DNA of 64,000 nt from Rhipicephalus microplus (Eukaryota; Arthropoda; Arachnida; Ixodida; Ixodidae): contig NC_134710.1 of assembly GCF_043290135.1 (NCBI RefSeq), forward strand, positions 278,947,776 to 279,011,775. The letters run 5' to 3'. Each line of letters opens with the position of its first letter. Positions within the stretch are counted from its first letter, which is position 1. The notes below the pieces were generated by a model. That model saw nothing but the letters and a program-made list of their open reading frames with translations, ran no database searches and had not been told where the DNA came from. Position numbers and translations under genes: made by a program. Of the stretch, positions 1 through 9,765 are shown one piece after another.

Positions 1-224
1 AAATAGGACATAAAAACACTACACATTCATTTCTTCGATCTGGTGGCGATCCACCATTGTGTGACAGATGGGGAGAAGCACTTACCGAACTTCACATTTT
101 AATCCAGTGTAAACAATTAGACACGCTGAGAAGACAACACTTTCCGTTACCCTACCGACAAGAGATACCACTTCATCCTGCAATGTTCGTCGGGAGGCAA
201 CCACTTTTCACAAATAATTGCTAG
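1..224 (+). pseudogene. C-terminal end of a LINE ORF2 (5' end outside window)
   Basis: Reading from base 3 gives an open frame that ends in a TAG at 222-224. It holds a Cys/His cluster of the kind found at the end of I/R1/Jockey-type LINE ORF2 proteins, after RT or RNase H: LCDRWGEALTELHILIQC, followed by a run of basic residues and a proline-rich tail. In the family this module reads C-x2-C...H...C; here the second Cys is replaced by Trp, so the copy looks decayed. The start lies outside the window, so I cannot say whether the upstream ORF is intact. Family placement comes from motif recognition only. Confidence 0.65.
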
Positions 225-637
225 TTGGCTCTTTTGAGAGAAGTCCGTACCTTTCATGTGATATACCCGGGTATTCCGCAGCACGACCTTTCCAGAGAGG
301 TCTCCGCTGCGGGGGCGACACTGAACAAAGCACTTGCCTCACGGCCCTTGGACGCAAGGGTGTGAACGATCAAGGCACTTTTGCTAATGCCATGCATGTC
401 CGCCATGATTTTTATTATCACAAACTTTCTTGTCATCCATTGACACCACACACATTTCACATGGCCATGAGTTTATTACTTCTATGTTTTTACCCGCTTT
501 AGCACGAGGAATTTTAAGATCCTTATACAGCCGCTAATCACAATCATTCTCCTTATCTCTAGTCTCATGAACTGGCACGTGCTTTTTGGCCATCGTATGG
601 TCCTTGCGGCACAAAGCACAAAACATCATCATCATCT
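225..637 (+). repeat. 3' UTR and tail of the LINE at the window start
   Basis: This non-coding stretch follows the ORF2 stop directly and ends in a short (ATC)n run at about 623-637, a common way for these LINEs to end. No gene is visible in it. The 116 bases from 638 to 753, up to the LTR element, are unassigned. Confidence 0.45.
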
Positions 638-753
638 TTCCCACCCCGTGTCAACTCTAGCTCACCGTCAGGTCGAGGGAAACGAAACGGCTTCGAATCC
701 CACTTCGTGAAAAATATCTGTTTCGGCAAGAATGTTCCGATTTCTCTTTCTTT

Positions 754-912
754 TGTACCGAAGCATAGTGGCGCCAGCTCTGTGCCAGCGTGAAAGAAGA
801 CGTTGACGTCCGTGTGTGGCTCGTGCTTGCCGGGTTCCTGCCTGTACCAGCTTGTTGCGGCTAACGTTTCTGGAATAATAACCTGTGTTTTTACGCAACC
901 TTGCTCGTTGCA
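754..912 (+). repeat. 5' LTR of element 1
   Basis: The LTR begins TGTACCGAAGC and ends GCTCGTTGCA. It is 159 bp and matches the downstream LTR base for base as far as I can read. It is preceded by the CTTT target duplication. LTRs this short are at the low end for Ty3/gypsy elements. Confidence 0.92.
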
Positions 913-914
913 TT

Positions 915-932
915 TGGTGGAAACGTGCTGGG
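915..932 (+). promoter_or_regulatory. Candidate primer-binding site of element 1
   Basis: TGGTGGAAACGTGCTGGG begins two bases after the 5' LTR. The leading TGG is what would pair with the CCA end of a primer tRNA. I could not match the remaining bases to a specific tRNA, so this rests on position and the TGG only. Confidence 0.3.
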
Positions 933-978
933 TAACGTCCTGGAGCTCCGCAGCCGTAAGCTACCATATCAGTCCGCG

Positions 979-2202
979 ATGACCGAGCGCGTCGATCCCC
1001 CACAAGGTTCTTCCACGCTGCCACCTGTCATGTGTTCTGGTGTACTTCGTCTGCGTGACCCACCAGTATACAACGGCACTGAAGATCAAGATGTCGAGGA
1101 CTGGCTGGCAGAGTACGAGCATGCCAGCGCGATTAACAAGTGGGATGACCCTGCGAAGCTGATTCACGTCATCTTCTACTTGACGGATTTGGCCAACCTA
1201 TGGTTCACCAACCACCAAGCCGACATCCCCACCTGGTCGCTTTTCAAAGAGGCCGTCACCTCGTTTTTCGGTCGTCCAGCCATGCGTAAGCTTCGCGCTG
1301 AACTGGGACTGCGGGGACGATTTCAGCGAAATGGTGAGAGCTTCACAAGCTACATTGAGGATGTGATCAGCCTCTGTAGGCGAGTTGATGCCAGGATGAC
1401 GGAGGCTGACAGAATAAAGAACATAATGAAAGGCATTGATGCCGACGCTTTTCATATGCTTGTGGCCAAAGACCCACGGACCGTCACGGCCTTGATTCAG
1501 TTATGTCAAAATTTCGATGAGCTGCGCAAGCAACGAGTTTCTACACGTCGCGCTAATACGCAGACAGCTGATATTTCGGCCTTGGAGTGCAAAAGCAGTG
1601 GCCCCGACTACAGCGTGTTAATGCCTCAAATTCAACAGTACATCCGGGAGGAAGTTGCTCGACAGCTCTCTCTTGTCGCCACCATCAACGAGATCCCCAC
1701 AACACTGGACCACTCACTTCGCCGTGCTATTCAGACGCAAGTTGCCGAGGCTCTCCCTTCGCCCACATCCCCAATATCAGTGGCTGCACCGCTGACTTAT
1801 GCAGAAGCCGTCCGCCGACCTTCTGCCCAACGGCCGCTCCCTTCATACAGTCCAGCCACCAACTACTACAGGTCACCAGTTTCAGTTTATCCGGTAAATC
1901 GGCCCATTCCACCACCTCGAGCACCTGTCAACTCTTGGCGTACTCCGGATAACCGGCCCATCTGCTACAACTGTGGTATTCCAGGACATGTCGCGCGCTA
2001 CTGTCGTCGCCGTGGATTCTATTTTAATGATGTGCAGCATTCCGGCAACATACCTCGGCCATCAGAATCGCATGTGACACCTGATTCGCATGACCCCCGC
2101 TCACGTCGACCAGACTTCAGCAGACGTCGATCTCCTTCACCCCGTCTTCGGTCTCCTTCCCCCATGCTTCGCCGTTCCAACCACGCCCAGGAGGAAAACT
2201 AA
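979..2202 (+). CDS. gag: Gag polyprotein of Ty3/gypsy element 1
   Basis: An uninterrupted 407-codon ORF, taking the ATG at 979 as start; a non-ATG frame extends further upstream. The N-terminal half carries a retrotransposon capsid-like region (around residues 40-190, with DWLAEYEHASAINKW and SFFGRPAMRKLRAELGLR) that would form the particle. A single CCHC zinc knuckle, CYNCGIPGHVARYC, sits near residue 330 and binds nucleic acid. The tail is rich in Arg, Ser and Pro with repeated RSPSP-like motifs, typical of a basic nucleocapsid end. The TAA at 2200-2202 falls where pol is already open in the -1 frame, so programmed -1 frameshifting is the likely route to Gag-Pol. I see no canonical slippery heptamer; a run of four A lies just before the stop. 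Confidence 0.85.
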   Translation: MTERVDPPQGSSTLPPVMCSGVLRLRDPPVYNGTEDQDVEDWLAEYEHASAINKWDDPAKLIHVIFYLTDLANLWFTNHQADIPTWSLFKEAVTSFFGRPAMRKLRAELGLRGRFQRNGESFTSYIEDVISLCRRVDARMTEADRIKNIMKGIDADAFHMLVAKDPRTVTALIQLCQNFDELRKQRVSTRRANTQTADISALECKSSGPDYSVLMPQIQQYIREEVARQLSLVATINEIPTTLDHSLRRAIQTQVAEALPSPTSPISVAAPLTYAEAVRRPSAQRPLPSYSPATNYYRSPVSVYPVNRPIPPPRAPVNSWRTPDNRPICYNCGIPGHVARYCRRRGFYFNDVQHSGNIPRPSESHVTPDSHDPRSRRPDFSRRRSPSPRLRSPSPMLRRSNHAQEEN

Positions 2203-3545
2203 CAGTCGCAGTTCCTGAGGCAAGAGCTGCGCCACCGACGAAATTTCCAAGGCCTCATCTATCGCCCCCTAACGAGATTGCCGTGTTTGTGGACGGTTTC
2301 GCCACAACTGCTCTTGTCGACACAGGTGCCGCTATTTGTATAATCAGTGAAGTGTTATGCCGCAAACTGAACAAAGTGACGACTCCACTGGTTGAAATTT
2401 CTTTACGCACGGCGAGTTCGCAACACGTCCAACCTTCTGCCACATGCACTGCTCGTGTTGTGATTCAAGGAGTGCTTTACATCGTAGAATTTGTCGTCCT
2501 TCCGCATGCGTCTCATGAAATCATCCTGGGATGGAACTTTCTTTCCGCTAATCATGCGGTTGTCGACTGCGCTCGTGCTCAACTCGTTTTGTTTCCATTC
2601 AGCACGACATTCATAGATCTCCCTCGCTCACCCAAAAAGGTGATCGTCGCTGCTGACGTCGTCATTTCTCCTTTTTCGGTCACCGCGGTATCTCTTTTGT
2701 GCAACTCCGTTTCCGATTCAACTGCCCTATTTATGCCGTCACAAGAATGCGCTCGTCGCCGGAACCTTGTCGTCCCGTTTGCCGTCATAACACTTGCCGA
2801 TGGCTCCAGTGCCGTGTACGTGTGCAATCCGTTCCCTTGTCCCGCTACCTTATTGCATGGCGAATGCATTGGGAGTCTTGACACTTATGATGACATCTTT
2901 CCTTTCGATGCCCGTTCTGATACGACACCGATGTCCGTGGATGCTGTCACAGCTGGCACCGCGCCCTCACTACCTGACGAAGACATTCTGTTGCGCAGCG
3001 TAGACACCGGCCTTACGCAAGACCAGCGCAATCAGCTCATTCAACTACTTAACCGTTTCCGCGCCTCCTTCGACCACGGACAACCTCCCTTGGGACGCAC
3101 GTCAGTTGTCGCTCACCATATCGACACCGGTCATCATACTCCACTTCGTCAGCGCCCCTACCGCGTCTCGCAGGCCGAGCGTGACGTCATCACTCAACAC
3201 GTCGACGAGATGCTGCAACGTGGTGTTATTCAGCACTCACACAGTCCTTGGGCTTCGCCAGTGGTCCTCGTGCAAAAAAAGGATGGCTCCATCAGGTTTT
3301 GCGTGGATTATCGTCGACTAAACAACATCACACGCAAGGATGTTTATCCCCTGCCACGCATTGATGACGCCTTGGATTGCCTTCAAGGTGCGGAGTTTTT
3401 CTCTTCACTGGATCTGCGCTCTGGATATTGGCAAGTACCAATGGCTGAACCAGACCGTCCAAAAACGGCGTTTGTGACCCCTGACGGCTTATATGAATTT
3501 AATGTAATGCCCTTCGGTCTTTTGCAATGCGCCTGCGACTTTTGA
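2199..3545 (+). pseudogene. pol: Pol of element 1, first part: protease and N-terminal RT
   Basis: This frame is open through the end of gag (-1 relative to it), which argues for frameshift expression rather than a separate start. The retropepsin active site appears as ALVDTGAAICII (about 2310-2345). A linker follows, then RT with PYRVSQAERDVITQHVDEML, CVDYRRLNNITRKDVYPLPR and SSLDLRSGYWQVPM. The frame ends just after the MPFGL motif because a T-run at about 3520-3524 appears one base too long; the next frame continues the same domain without loss. The break is in the middle of the RT domain, so no full RT can be made from this copy unless the extra T is a sequence error. Confidence 0.85.
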
Positions 3546-4923
3546 AAGAATGATGGACAGTGTCCTCAGGGGACTTAAATGGCACATCTGTCTTTGCTAT
3601 TTAGACGACATAGTTGTATTCTCGGCGAATTTCGAAACTCATCTTTCCCGTCTGGAACAAGTTCTCCAGTGCCTTACGGCAGCCGGGTTGCAACTTAACT
3701 TCAAGAAATGTCGTTTTGGCGCCCGCAAACTCACAATTCTCGGCCACGTCGCTTCAAAAGAAGGAATATCGCCAGACCCTGCCAAGCTGCGTGCCGTTGC
3801 CGAGTACCCCAAGCCTACTACCCTAAAGGAGCTTCGTAGTTTCATAGGCTTGTGTTCCTATTTTCGGCGTTTCATACGCAATTTTGCCTCTATAATTGCC
3901 CCTCTGACTCAGCTTCTCTCCCGTAGCACGGACCTCTCTGGCTGGAATTCCCATTGCGATGAGGCATTCACGGCGCTACGCCGGCTACTCATCTCTCCGC
4001 CAGTTCTCCGCCACTTCGATCCCAATGCACCCACTGAAATTCACACGGATGCAAGCGGTGTCGGCCTCGGTGCCATTCTCGCTCAACGCAAGGATGGCTG
4101 CGACGAGTACGTTGTCGCCTATGCCAGCCGTACACTAACGAAGGCAAAGTCCAACTATTCCGTCACGGAAAAGGAGTGCTTGGCTATCATTTGGGCTATA
4201 GGAAAATTTCGCACCTACCTTTACGGACGCCAGTTTGATGTTGTCACAGATCACCATGCCTTATGCTGGTTAGCGTCCATGAAAGATCCTACTGGCCGCC
4301 TCGCTCGTTGGGCTTTATGCCTTCAGGAATACGATATCCGTGTTGTTTATCGCTCAGGACGCAGACATTCAGACGCCGATGCACTATCCCGTTCTCCACT
4401 GCCTCCTGACCTTGCCTGCCTATCAACTGCCATTTGCGATTCGTCATCGTTGAGCATCACTGACATGCCATCCGAACAGCGCAAGGATCCCTGGATCAAT
4501 ACTTTGCTCGACGTCCTCTCTCACAGTTCGTCAGAAACGACTTCACGCTCCCTCTCTCGTCAAGCAAGACACTTTGCTGTCCGTGAAGGCTTGTTGTATC
4601 GCCGCAATTACGTGACGGATGGCCGTAGGTGGCTCCTTGTCATTCCTCGTCATTTGCGTTCGGACATCTGCGCTGCCTTTCACGATGACCCCCAGTGTGG
4701 CCACGCTGGAGTATTTAAGACTTACTCTCGCCTTCGTCTAAGATACTACTGGCGCGGCATGTATCGGCACGTTCGCCAGTACGTTCGGTCATGCACCACG
4801 TGTCAACGACGCAAGACGCCTTCTCACAGCACTGCTGGCCCTTTGCAACCCTTAACCTGCCCAGCGAGACCATTCGACCGCGTCGGAATTGATATTTATG
4901 GTCCTCTACCCAACTCTCTTTGA
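3546..4923 (+). pseudogene. pol: Pol of element 1, second part: RT core, RNase H, integrase N-terminus
   Basis: The frame picks up immediately after the T-run frameshift. The RT catalytic motif YLDD is at 3598-3609 and intact. The RNase H domain follows, with [16 protein letters not shown] and the [23 protein letters not shown] region, then the tether [16 protein letters not shown]. The integrase zinc-binding HHCC region is visible as [10 protein letters not shown]...CTTCQRRK. The first catalytic Asp of integrase lies in GIDIYGPLP shortly before an in-frame TGA at 4921-4923, which separates it from the rest of the catalytic core. All catalytic residues I can check are present; the element is defective only through the two breaks. 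Confidence 0.85.
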
Positions 4924-5745
4924 GGCAACCGGTGGATTATCGTCGCCGTGGATCATTTAACACGCTACGCTGAAACATCTGCGCTGCCTGCTACCACTGC
5001 GAAAGACGTTGCGTCCTTTCTTCTTCACCATCTCATTTTGCGACACGGTGCACCTCGTGAATTACTCAGTGACCGTGGACGCGTGTTTCTCTTGAACTCC
5101 GTCGACGAGCTACTCAAGGCATGTCGCACTGTCCATAGGAAATCCTCGGCATACCATCCCGAAACCAATGGCATGACAGAACGCTTTAACCGTACCCTTG
5201 GAGATATGCTTGCCATGTACGCCTCTGACGACCACACTAATTGGGACCAAGTGCTCCCTTTTGTCACGTACGCGTACAACTCTGCGCCACAAACAACCAC
5301 TGGCTTTTCTCCTTTCTTCCTTCTGTACGGACGTGAGCCATCATGCTCCATGGACACCATTCTCCTTTACAGGCCTGATGTTTCCGAAGCGACGCCTGTT
5401 TCCGAAGCAGCTGCTTATGCCGAAGAGTGTCGTCAACTCGCTCGCTCATTTACCGCACAAGACCAATGGCGCCAGAAAACTGACCACGATTCCTCTGCGT
5501 CTACTGTACACTATAACCCAGGAATGCTGGTTTGGCTCAGGGTCCCGTCTACCCCTCCTGGTCTTTCCCCGAAGCTTTCGTCGAAATACCATGGCCCCTA
5601 CCGTGTGGTGCGGCAAACATCTCCTGTCAACTATGAAGTTGAGCCCATTGATCCACCCTCGGACCAACGCTGCCGTGGGCGTGAAACAGTACACGTATCA
5701 CGCCTCAAACCGTGCTATGACCCCCTTGTCGTGTCCTTTCCCTAG
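4924..5745 (+). pseudogene. pol: Pol of element 1, third part: integrase core and GPY/F end
   Basis: In frame with the preceding part but separated by the TGA at 4921-4923, with no obvious start of its own. It carries VDHLTRYAE, the second catalytic Asp in LLSDRG (about 5071) and the catalytic Glu in HPETNGMTERFNRTL, spaced as in the integrase DD35E core. The C-terminal module with KYHGPYRVVRQ is the GPY/F domain of Ty3/gypsy integrases. The frame ends at TAG 5743-5745, some 36 bases before the 3' LTR, so there is no room for an envelope gene. Confidence 0.85.
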
Positions 5746-5767
5746 GTCGCCAGGTTGGCTCCTTTCT

Positions 5768-5781
5768 GCGCGGGGAGTAAT
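5768..5781 (+). promoter_or_regulatory. Weak polypurine tract of element 1
   Basis: A short purine-rich stretch, GCGGGGAGTAA, sits just upstream of the 3' LTR where plus-strand priming would occur. It is short and interrupted, so the call rests on position. Confidence 0.35.
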
Positions 5782-5940
5782 TGTACCGAAGCATAGTGGC
5801 GCCAGCTCTGTGCCAGCGTGAAAGAAGACGTTGACGTCCGTGTGTGGCTCGTGCTTGCCGGGTTCCTGCCTGTACCAGCTTGTTGCGGCTAACGTTTCTG
5901 GAATAATAACCTGTGTTTTTACGCAACCTTGCTCGTTGCA
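5782..5940 (+). repeat. 3' LTR of element 1
   Basis: This is the second copy of the 159-bp LTR, starting TGTACCGAAGC after a purine-rich stretch and ending GCTCGTTGCA. CTTT follows at 5941-5944 and completes the target duplication. Confidence 0.92.
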
Positions 5941-5944
5941 CTTT

Positions 5945-6221
5945 GTATATTTCCGCCCCTGTTTCGTTCTCTTTCTCTCTCTCACCTATCAGGGTTATCA
6001 ATGGCGACGACGTAGCAGGGAGTATAGAGGGACTTGCCCAATTTATCTGTTACCTGTTTATGGTGATGATGATGATGATAGAGACAGTGTCACCACATTA
6101 CGGCTCGAAAACAGATTCGCTCTTGAAACAACGGATAATAGGTGCATGCAACCGATGATGATGTTAAATCCACAGCCAAGGCTCGTACCCACTCAGGGGG
6201 ATCGTGCAATAATCGATGACT
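5945..6221 (+). other. Spacer between element 1 and the duplicated unit
   Basis: No gene is seen. The stretch includes pyrimidine-rich sequence, a TGATGATGATGATGATA run near 6063-6080, and low-complexity sequence leading into the left border of the tandem unit. Confidence 0.4.
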
Positions 6222-6676
6222 TAATTCAGTGACACTTTTTCTATATTCAATACCCATACCCCCCCCCCCCCTCAAATAAAAAGACCAAAATCGGTCATTT
6301 TCATCCTCTTTGAAAGGCGCCTTCCTATTTTTTCCGAACGCATGCACTCTTTCAGCTGATGGTAACTATTTTTTGCTAGTTCTTTCTTTCCTATTTCGAA
6401 CCGTGAGATAGTGCAACACAAACAAAGAAGATTGGATGTGTACGCCTGGAAAAAGAAATAATAAAAATATGAATGATTCCAACGATGTCGGCCGTCGTCT
6501 TCGTCTTTGAAAGCTATTTCCAGGTTTTGTTCCAATCGCCTGTTTCAATGTAGAGAATATTATTTTTCTTGCTATTTGAGGTTTCTTTTTTCTAAATAGG
6601 AAACACTGTGATATATGTAGGGGTTTGAGTGTATAAAGACGTAACTTTTAGCCCGTATGTCCGCTCACCATCCATA

Positions 6677-6748
6677 TCCGGCGTGGTCTAGTGGTTAGGA
6701 TACCTGGCTTTCACCCAGGAGGCCCGGGTTCGATTCCCGGCGTCGGAA
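6677..6748 (+). tRNA. tRNA-Glu (anticodon UUC)
   Basis: A 72-nt cloverleaf. The acceptor TCCGGCG pairs with CGTCGGA (one G-U), the A box reads TGGTCTAGTGG, the anticodon arm is CCTGG-CTTTCAC-CCAGG, and the T arm contains GGTTCGATTCC as a perfect B box. The anticodon loop gives UUC. The body closely resembles insect tRNA-Glu from memory. There is no T-run before the next tRNA gene, which starts only 6 nt downstream, so both are probably one RNA polymerase III transcript. Confidence 0.93.
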
Positions 6749-6754
6749 CTGTAT

Positions 6755-6826
6755 GGTCTCATGGTGTAACGGTTAGCACTCTGGACTTTGAATCCAGCGA
6801 TCCGAGTTCAAATCTCGGTGAGACTC
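6755..6826 (+). tRNA. tRNA-Gln (anticodon UUG)
   Basis: A 72-nt cloverleaf starting GGTCTCATGG. The anticodon arm is CTGGA-CTTTGAA-TCCAG with anticodon UUG, and the B box GAGTTCAAATC is intact. The acceptor closes as GGTCTCA with TGAGACT, leaving a G-U at the first pair. The sequence matches known arthropod tRNA-Gln(UUG) closely from memory. It lies 6 nt after tRNA-Glu and is followed by a nine-T terminator. The paralogue in copy B has a G-C first pair but other damage. Confidence 0.92.
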
Positions 6827-6828
6827 GC

Positions 6829-6837
6829 TTTTTTTTT
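6829..6837 (+). terminator. RNA polymerase III terminator after tRNA-Gln
   Basis: A run of nine T starts three bases after the tRNA-Gln 3' end. It is the first T-run of four or more downstream of tRNA-Glu, so it would end a Glu-Gln transcript. Confidence 0.75.
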
Positions 6838-6968
6838 AGTAAGCTTTACAGTTCATTTTTCTTTCTATGTGCGAAACATGCATAGACTCATCCACTCCTT
6901 TTGTTGATGTTCTCTTGGTTCCACTCGTGATGCTCAATGTATATTCTATTCAATATCTTATTATGTAT

Positions 6969-7306
6969 TAACAGAATTGTGCCAGAACTTTCAGTTTGTG
7001 TGAAACTTTATGCAGACGACTGTATTTCATATGAAAAGGTATCTTCAGTTAATGATATGGTTGCTCTAAATATTGACCGGGCAAAGGTTATTGCAAGGTG
7101 AGAAAAATGGCAAACGTCAAATATTATAATAACACTGTTCATATGCGTAATGCCAATGAAAAGACCTCTTCATTCCCATATGCTGCGTCTAGTACACCAC
7201 CATGACATATAAGAGAGTACAAATACTTCATTCAGTTTAACTCATTCAGTTTAACTAATCGTAAAAAACTCATTCAGTTTAACTAATCGTAAAAAATTTA
7301 CAGTGC
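6969..7306 (+). pseudogene. CR1/Jockey-type LINE RT fossil (copy A)
   Basis: One frame reads VKLYADDCISYEKV, the YADD catalytic motif of LINE reverse transcriptases in a CR1/Jockey-like context. It is followed by a stop and, in another frame, the EYKY motif that normally precedes the LGV/LGI region. The copy is riddled with stops. A direct repeat of CTCATTCAGTTTAACTAATC occurs twice at the 3' end, and about 170 bp present in copy B are missing here. The fossil is older than the segmental duplication because both copies carry it. Confidence 0.65.
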
Positions 7307-8037
7307 ATACAGCATAAGATAGTTTGGTTGATTTTTAACTCCCTGCGGCCACACATCTGACAGCCCCGGTGACGAACCGCGACGAAGTGGTGTGATGTCT
7401 ATATCGGGCTGATGTCTCCCCTTCCCCCCTTCTCCTTAAAAACGCCATTGCAGGCCTCCGCGATCGCCTACTGGCACGCGGCGGGCATTTTTGGAGGCTA
7501 AGGACCACCAATTTTCATTTAGATTTGTCTTAGAAGTGCTCTTCAGACCGGAAAAAAACCCAACCATTTTAAATTTTTTGAGAGTTCAATGAGACTTTTT
7601 TTGCAGATAGCGCAGATGATTGAATGTCATAAAAAGAATTGCTTAACCATATGACACATTCAGAAACCATCACATCAAACCCAATATGAATATTTAGCCT
7701 GCTTTAACATTGCTAAGGTCCTGTAAACTTGTACACATACTTCTTGTTATGTGAGAATTCACGTATAACCCTTGTTGGCGTTCGGAGCTTTATGTGAAAC
7801 ATAAATGGGGATAGAAAAACTATTAATGTCAATTTATGAAGCGAGCGCACATTGAGTAAAACATATGATTGTGGAGTAACAGCAGAGGTAACGTTCGTTA
7901 ATTTTTTTGGTAACACTAATGGCAACGCGTTACATGTTTTTCGAGATAACGTAGGGTGGTAACGCGTTCCTGTTTTCTTAGAGTATTGTAACGTATTTAG
8001 TTACTTCTTTTTTGTAACGTGTACTACACCGCCTGTG
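7307..8037 (+). other. Unassigned spacer in copy A
   Basis: No gene is recognised. The stretch is closely matched at 17798-18530 in copy B. It contains TAACG-rich sequence near 7880-8010 in which short TAACG and GTTAC words recur. Confidence 0.5.
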
Positions 8038-8790
8038 AAGATTCAGAAACGCATTCCGAGAAAATGAAATTGAGAACAAACCAGTGTCTCTGAAAAAAAA
8101 ATGTTTAGCATAGCTCAAGAAGAAGACTGGCAAAAGCTGATGCGCCGCAGTCAACACCATTGGCTGTCAATTTTTAAAAAATACCGTAGCACAGATGTGG
8201 AAAAATACATGAAGGCACAATGTAAAGAAATGGAAGAGTGGTGTTAGGATGAGGAAAAAAACTAAGGGATCCCTTTATAGAAGTAAAACAAATAAATGGA
8301 ATTGTTCAACCGGAACATACATGCAGTCACTAGCAAGAGTGGAATCAATCTCATGATGTGAAAAAACTCAAGCAAACTATGGAAAGACTACACAAAAAAT
8401 CTGTTAAATAAAAACGTTATTGTGGAACAGCCTCTGAGTCACAACAAGAACCAAAACTTTTAGAAGTTAACATAAGGTAGACTATAACAATGCAGCAAAG
8501 TGGACCAGACAACGTCCGTATAAAACTGGTTGAGACACTTAGGCCAGAGACCGACACCACAAGAATCTGTCAAGTTCGGAAAACTGCAGAATGGCAAATA
8601 GACTGGAGCAGGCTTTATTACAGTTTATATAAAAAAGGAAAAGTGATGCGAAAAAATTCTCCTGCCATAGAACCTACTTTAATACGCAATAATAGTAAGC
8701 TAACCCTTAAAATATTGCATAAAAGCTTAAAGCCTTGCACGGGGAAAAAGAGATGCAACAAAGCAAGCGGGTTTCAGAGAAGGGCATGAT
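8038..8790 (+). pseudogene. RTE-type LINE RT fossil (copy A)
   Basis: The 3' half keeps a readable frame from about 8490 with QQSGPDNVRIKLVETL, EWQIDWSRLY and LTLKILHKSLKP. These correspond in order to the GPDNI, EWP-DW and SKV-LKILHKRL blocks of RTE-clade reverse transcriptases. Upstream (8100-8250) a second frame holds a Lys/Glu-rich segment with EDWQKLMRRSQHHW, probably the linker before RT. The catalytic Asp motif region is absent. The same fossil appears at 18531-19300 and, more diverged, at 40780-41490, so it was in the ancestral unit. Confidence 0.65.
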
Positions 8791-8964
8791 ACTAAAGATG
8801 CAACTTGAGAAATGAGATTATCGCTTATATTTCCGAGTTGTACTACCCAGTTTTTGACTTCAACTTCATAGTGGATTAGCATTATTAACAGAACGATTGG
8901 GGGAGGGGGAGCACCATCATCATCATCCTAGTGTATAGGTATCAGTTGAATGTAAAAAAAAAAA

Positions 8965-9036
8965 GCTCGCTCATCTAGGGGTTCGATTCTCGCATAAGGG
9001 GAGGGAGGAGCCAGGTTCCGATTCCTCACAAGCCTG
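8965..9036 (+). pseudogene. tRNA-Pro-derived pseudogene 1 (copy A)
   Basis: The stretch keeps the outline of tRNA-Pro: GCTCGCTCATCTAGGGGTTC at the 5' end, CGATTCTCGC at the D/anticodon boundary and a degenerate T arm GGTTCCGATTCC. The anticodon stem no longer pairs. It ends before a long T-run, as the intact tRNA-Pro genes do. The paralogue is at 19469-19539. Confidence 0.55.
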
Positions 9037-9529
9037 TTTTTTTTTTTTAGTTATACTCCAGTTTTACCCCTTTTCAGAGCATTTTCTTTATTCCAACATG
9101 CCAGGATTTTAAATATTTCTAGTATTTGTTCCATAACTATATTTATTTGTGATCATGCAAGACTGCTTGAATATTACTGCCCACTGCTGCAATGTATAGG
9201 CTTTTTGATACATTTGCTTACAAGTTTGTCTTTTTTTCAGTTATTGTTATGATTGTGAAATCTGTATTCAATCTTCCTGCTTCATGTCTTGTTCTCTACA
9301 CTGGTTTTTCTAGCTTTGAAAGAAAAAAAATGTGGTGTCATCACCCCCGGAAGCGGTGGTGCTGGGTCCAGGCACGCTGGTCTCGTTGGGCGATTGCACA
9401 AAGAAAGCCATTTCTTGAAGCCACGGTTTTGTTGGTACTGGATTCGAGTAAAATTGGAGAAAGGAGGACTTAGCAGGTGTCTCTATTTGCTTCCCATCCT
9501 ACGGCTAACATTGCTTGTAAATGAGCACT
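9037..9529 (+). other. Unassigned spacer in copy A
   Basis: No recognised gene. It contains short T- and A-runs and is matched closely by 19540-20029 in copy B. A frame of about 90 codons is open here in both copies but shows no family motif. Confidence 0.45.
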
Positions 9530-9765
9530 GCCTCACCACGGAGGTCTAGTGGCTAAGGTTTTCAGCTACTAAGCCGCAGGTCGCAGGATCGAATTCAGGC
9601 TGCGGCGGCTGTATTTTAGATGGAAGCGAAAATGCTGTAGGCCCGTGTGCTCAGATTTGGTTGCACGTTTGAGAACTTCGAGTGGTCGCAATTTACGGAA
9701 GCCTCCACTACAGCGTCTCTCATAATCGTATGGTGTATTGGGACGCTAAACTTTACATATCTCTC
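9530..9765 (+). repeat. tRNA-derived SINE, Ruka-like (copy A)
   Basis: The head resembles a tRNA gene (GGTCTAGTGGCTAAGG as A box region, GGTCGCAGGATCGAATTC as B box region). A conserved body follows with GTAGGCCCGTGTGCTCAG, GAACTTCGAGTGGTC and a GGGACGCTAAAC end. It aligns throughout with the better preserved SINE at 39318-39565 but is clearly older. It is shared with copy B (20030-20266), so it was inserted before the duplication. The Ruka name is from memory of a tick SINE family. Confidence 0.8.

Larger units (their letters stand above)
754..5940 (+). mobile_element. Ty3/gypsy LTR retrotransposon, near-complete (element 1)
   Basis: A 5187-bp element is bounded by two 159-bp LTRs (754-912, 5782-5940) that begin TG and end CA and read as identical. 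It is flanked by a 4-bp target duplication CTTT (750-753 and 5941-5944). The internal order is Gag with one CCHC knuckle, aspartic protease, reverse transcriptase, RNase H and integrase with a C-terminal GPY/F module, which is the Ty3/gypsy order. Pol lies in the -1 frame relative to Gag and overlaps its end. Two breaks interrupt pol: a frameshift near 3520 and a TGA at 4921-4923. There is no env-like ORF after integrase. Identical LTRs indicate a recent insertion; the breaks are either new mutations or, for the T-run frameshift, possibly a sequence error. Confidence 0.93.

Noticed and set aside
5831..6232. Open frame starting in the 3' LTR and running into the flank
   Set aside because: It crosses the end of the LTR element and is not conserved at the 5' LTR.
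9192..9549. Overlapping 90-codon frames present in both tandem copies (also 19750-20050)
   Set aside because: Paralogous copies retain the frames only because they are nearly identical; no motif or codon pattern supports coding.
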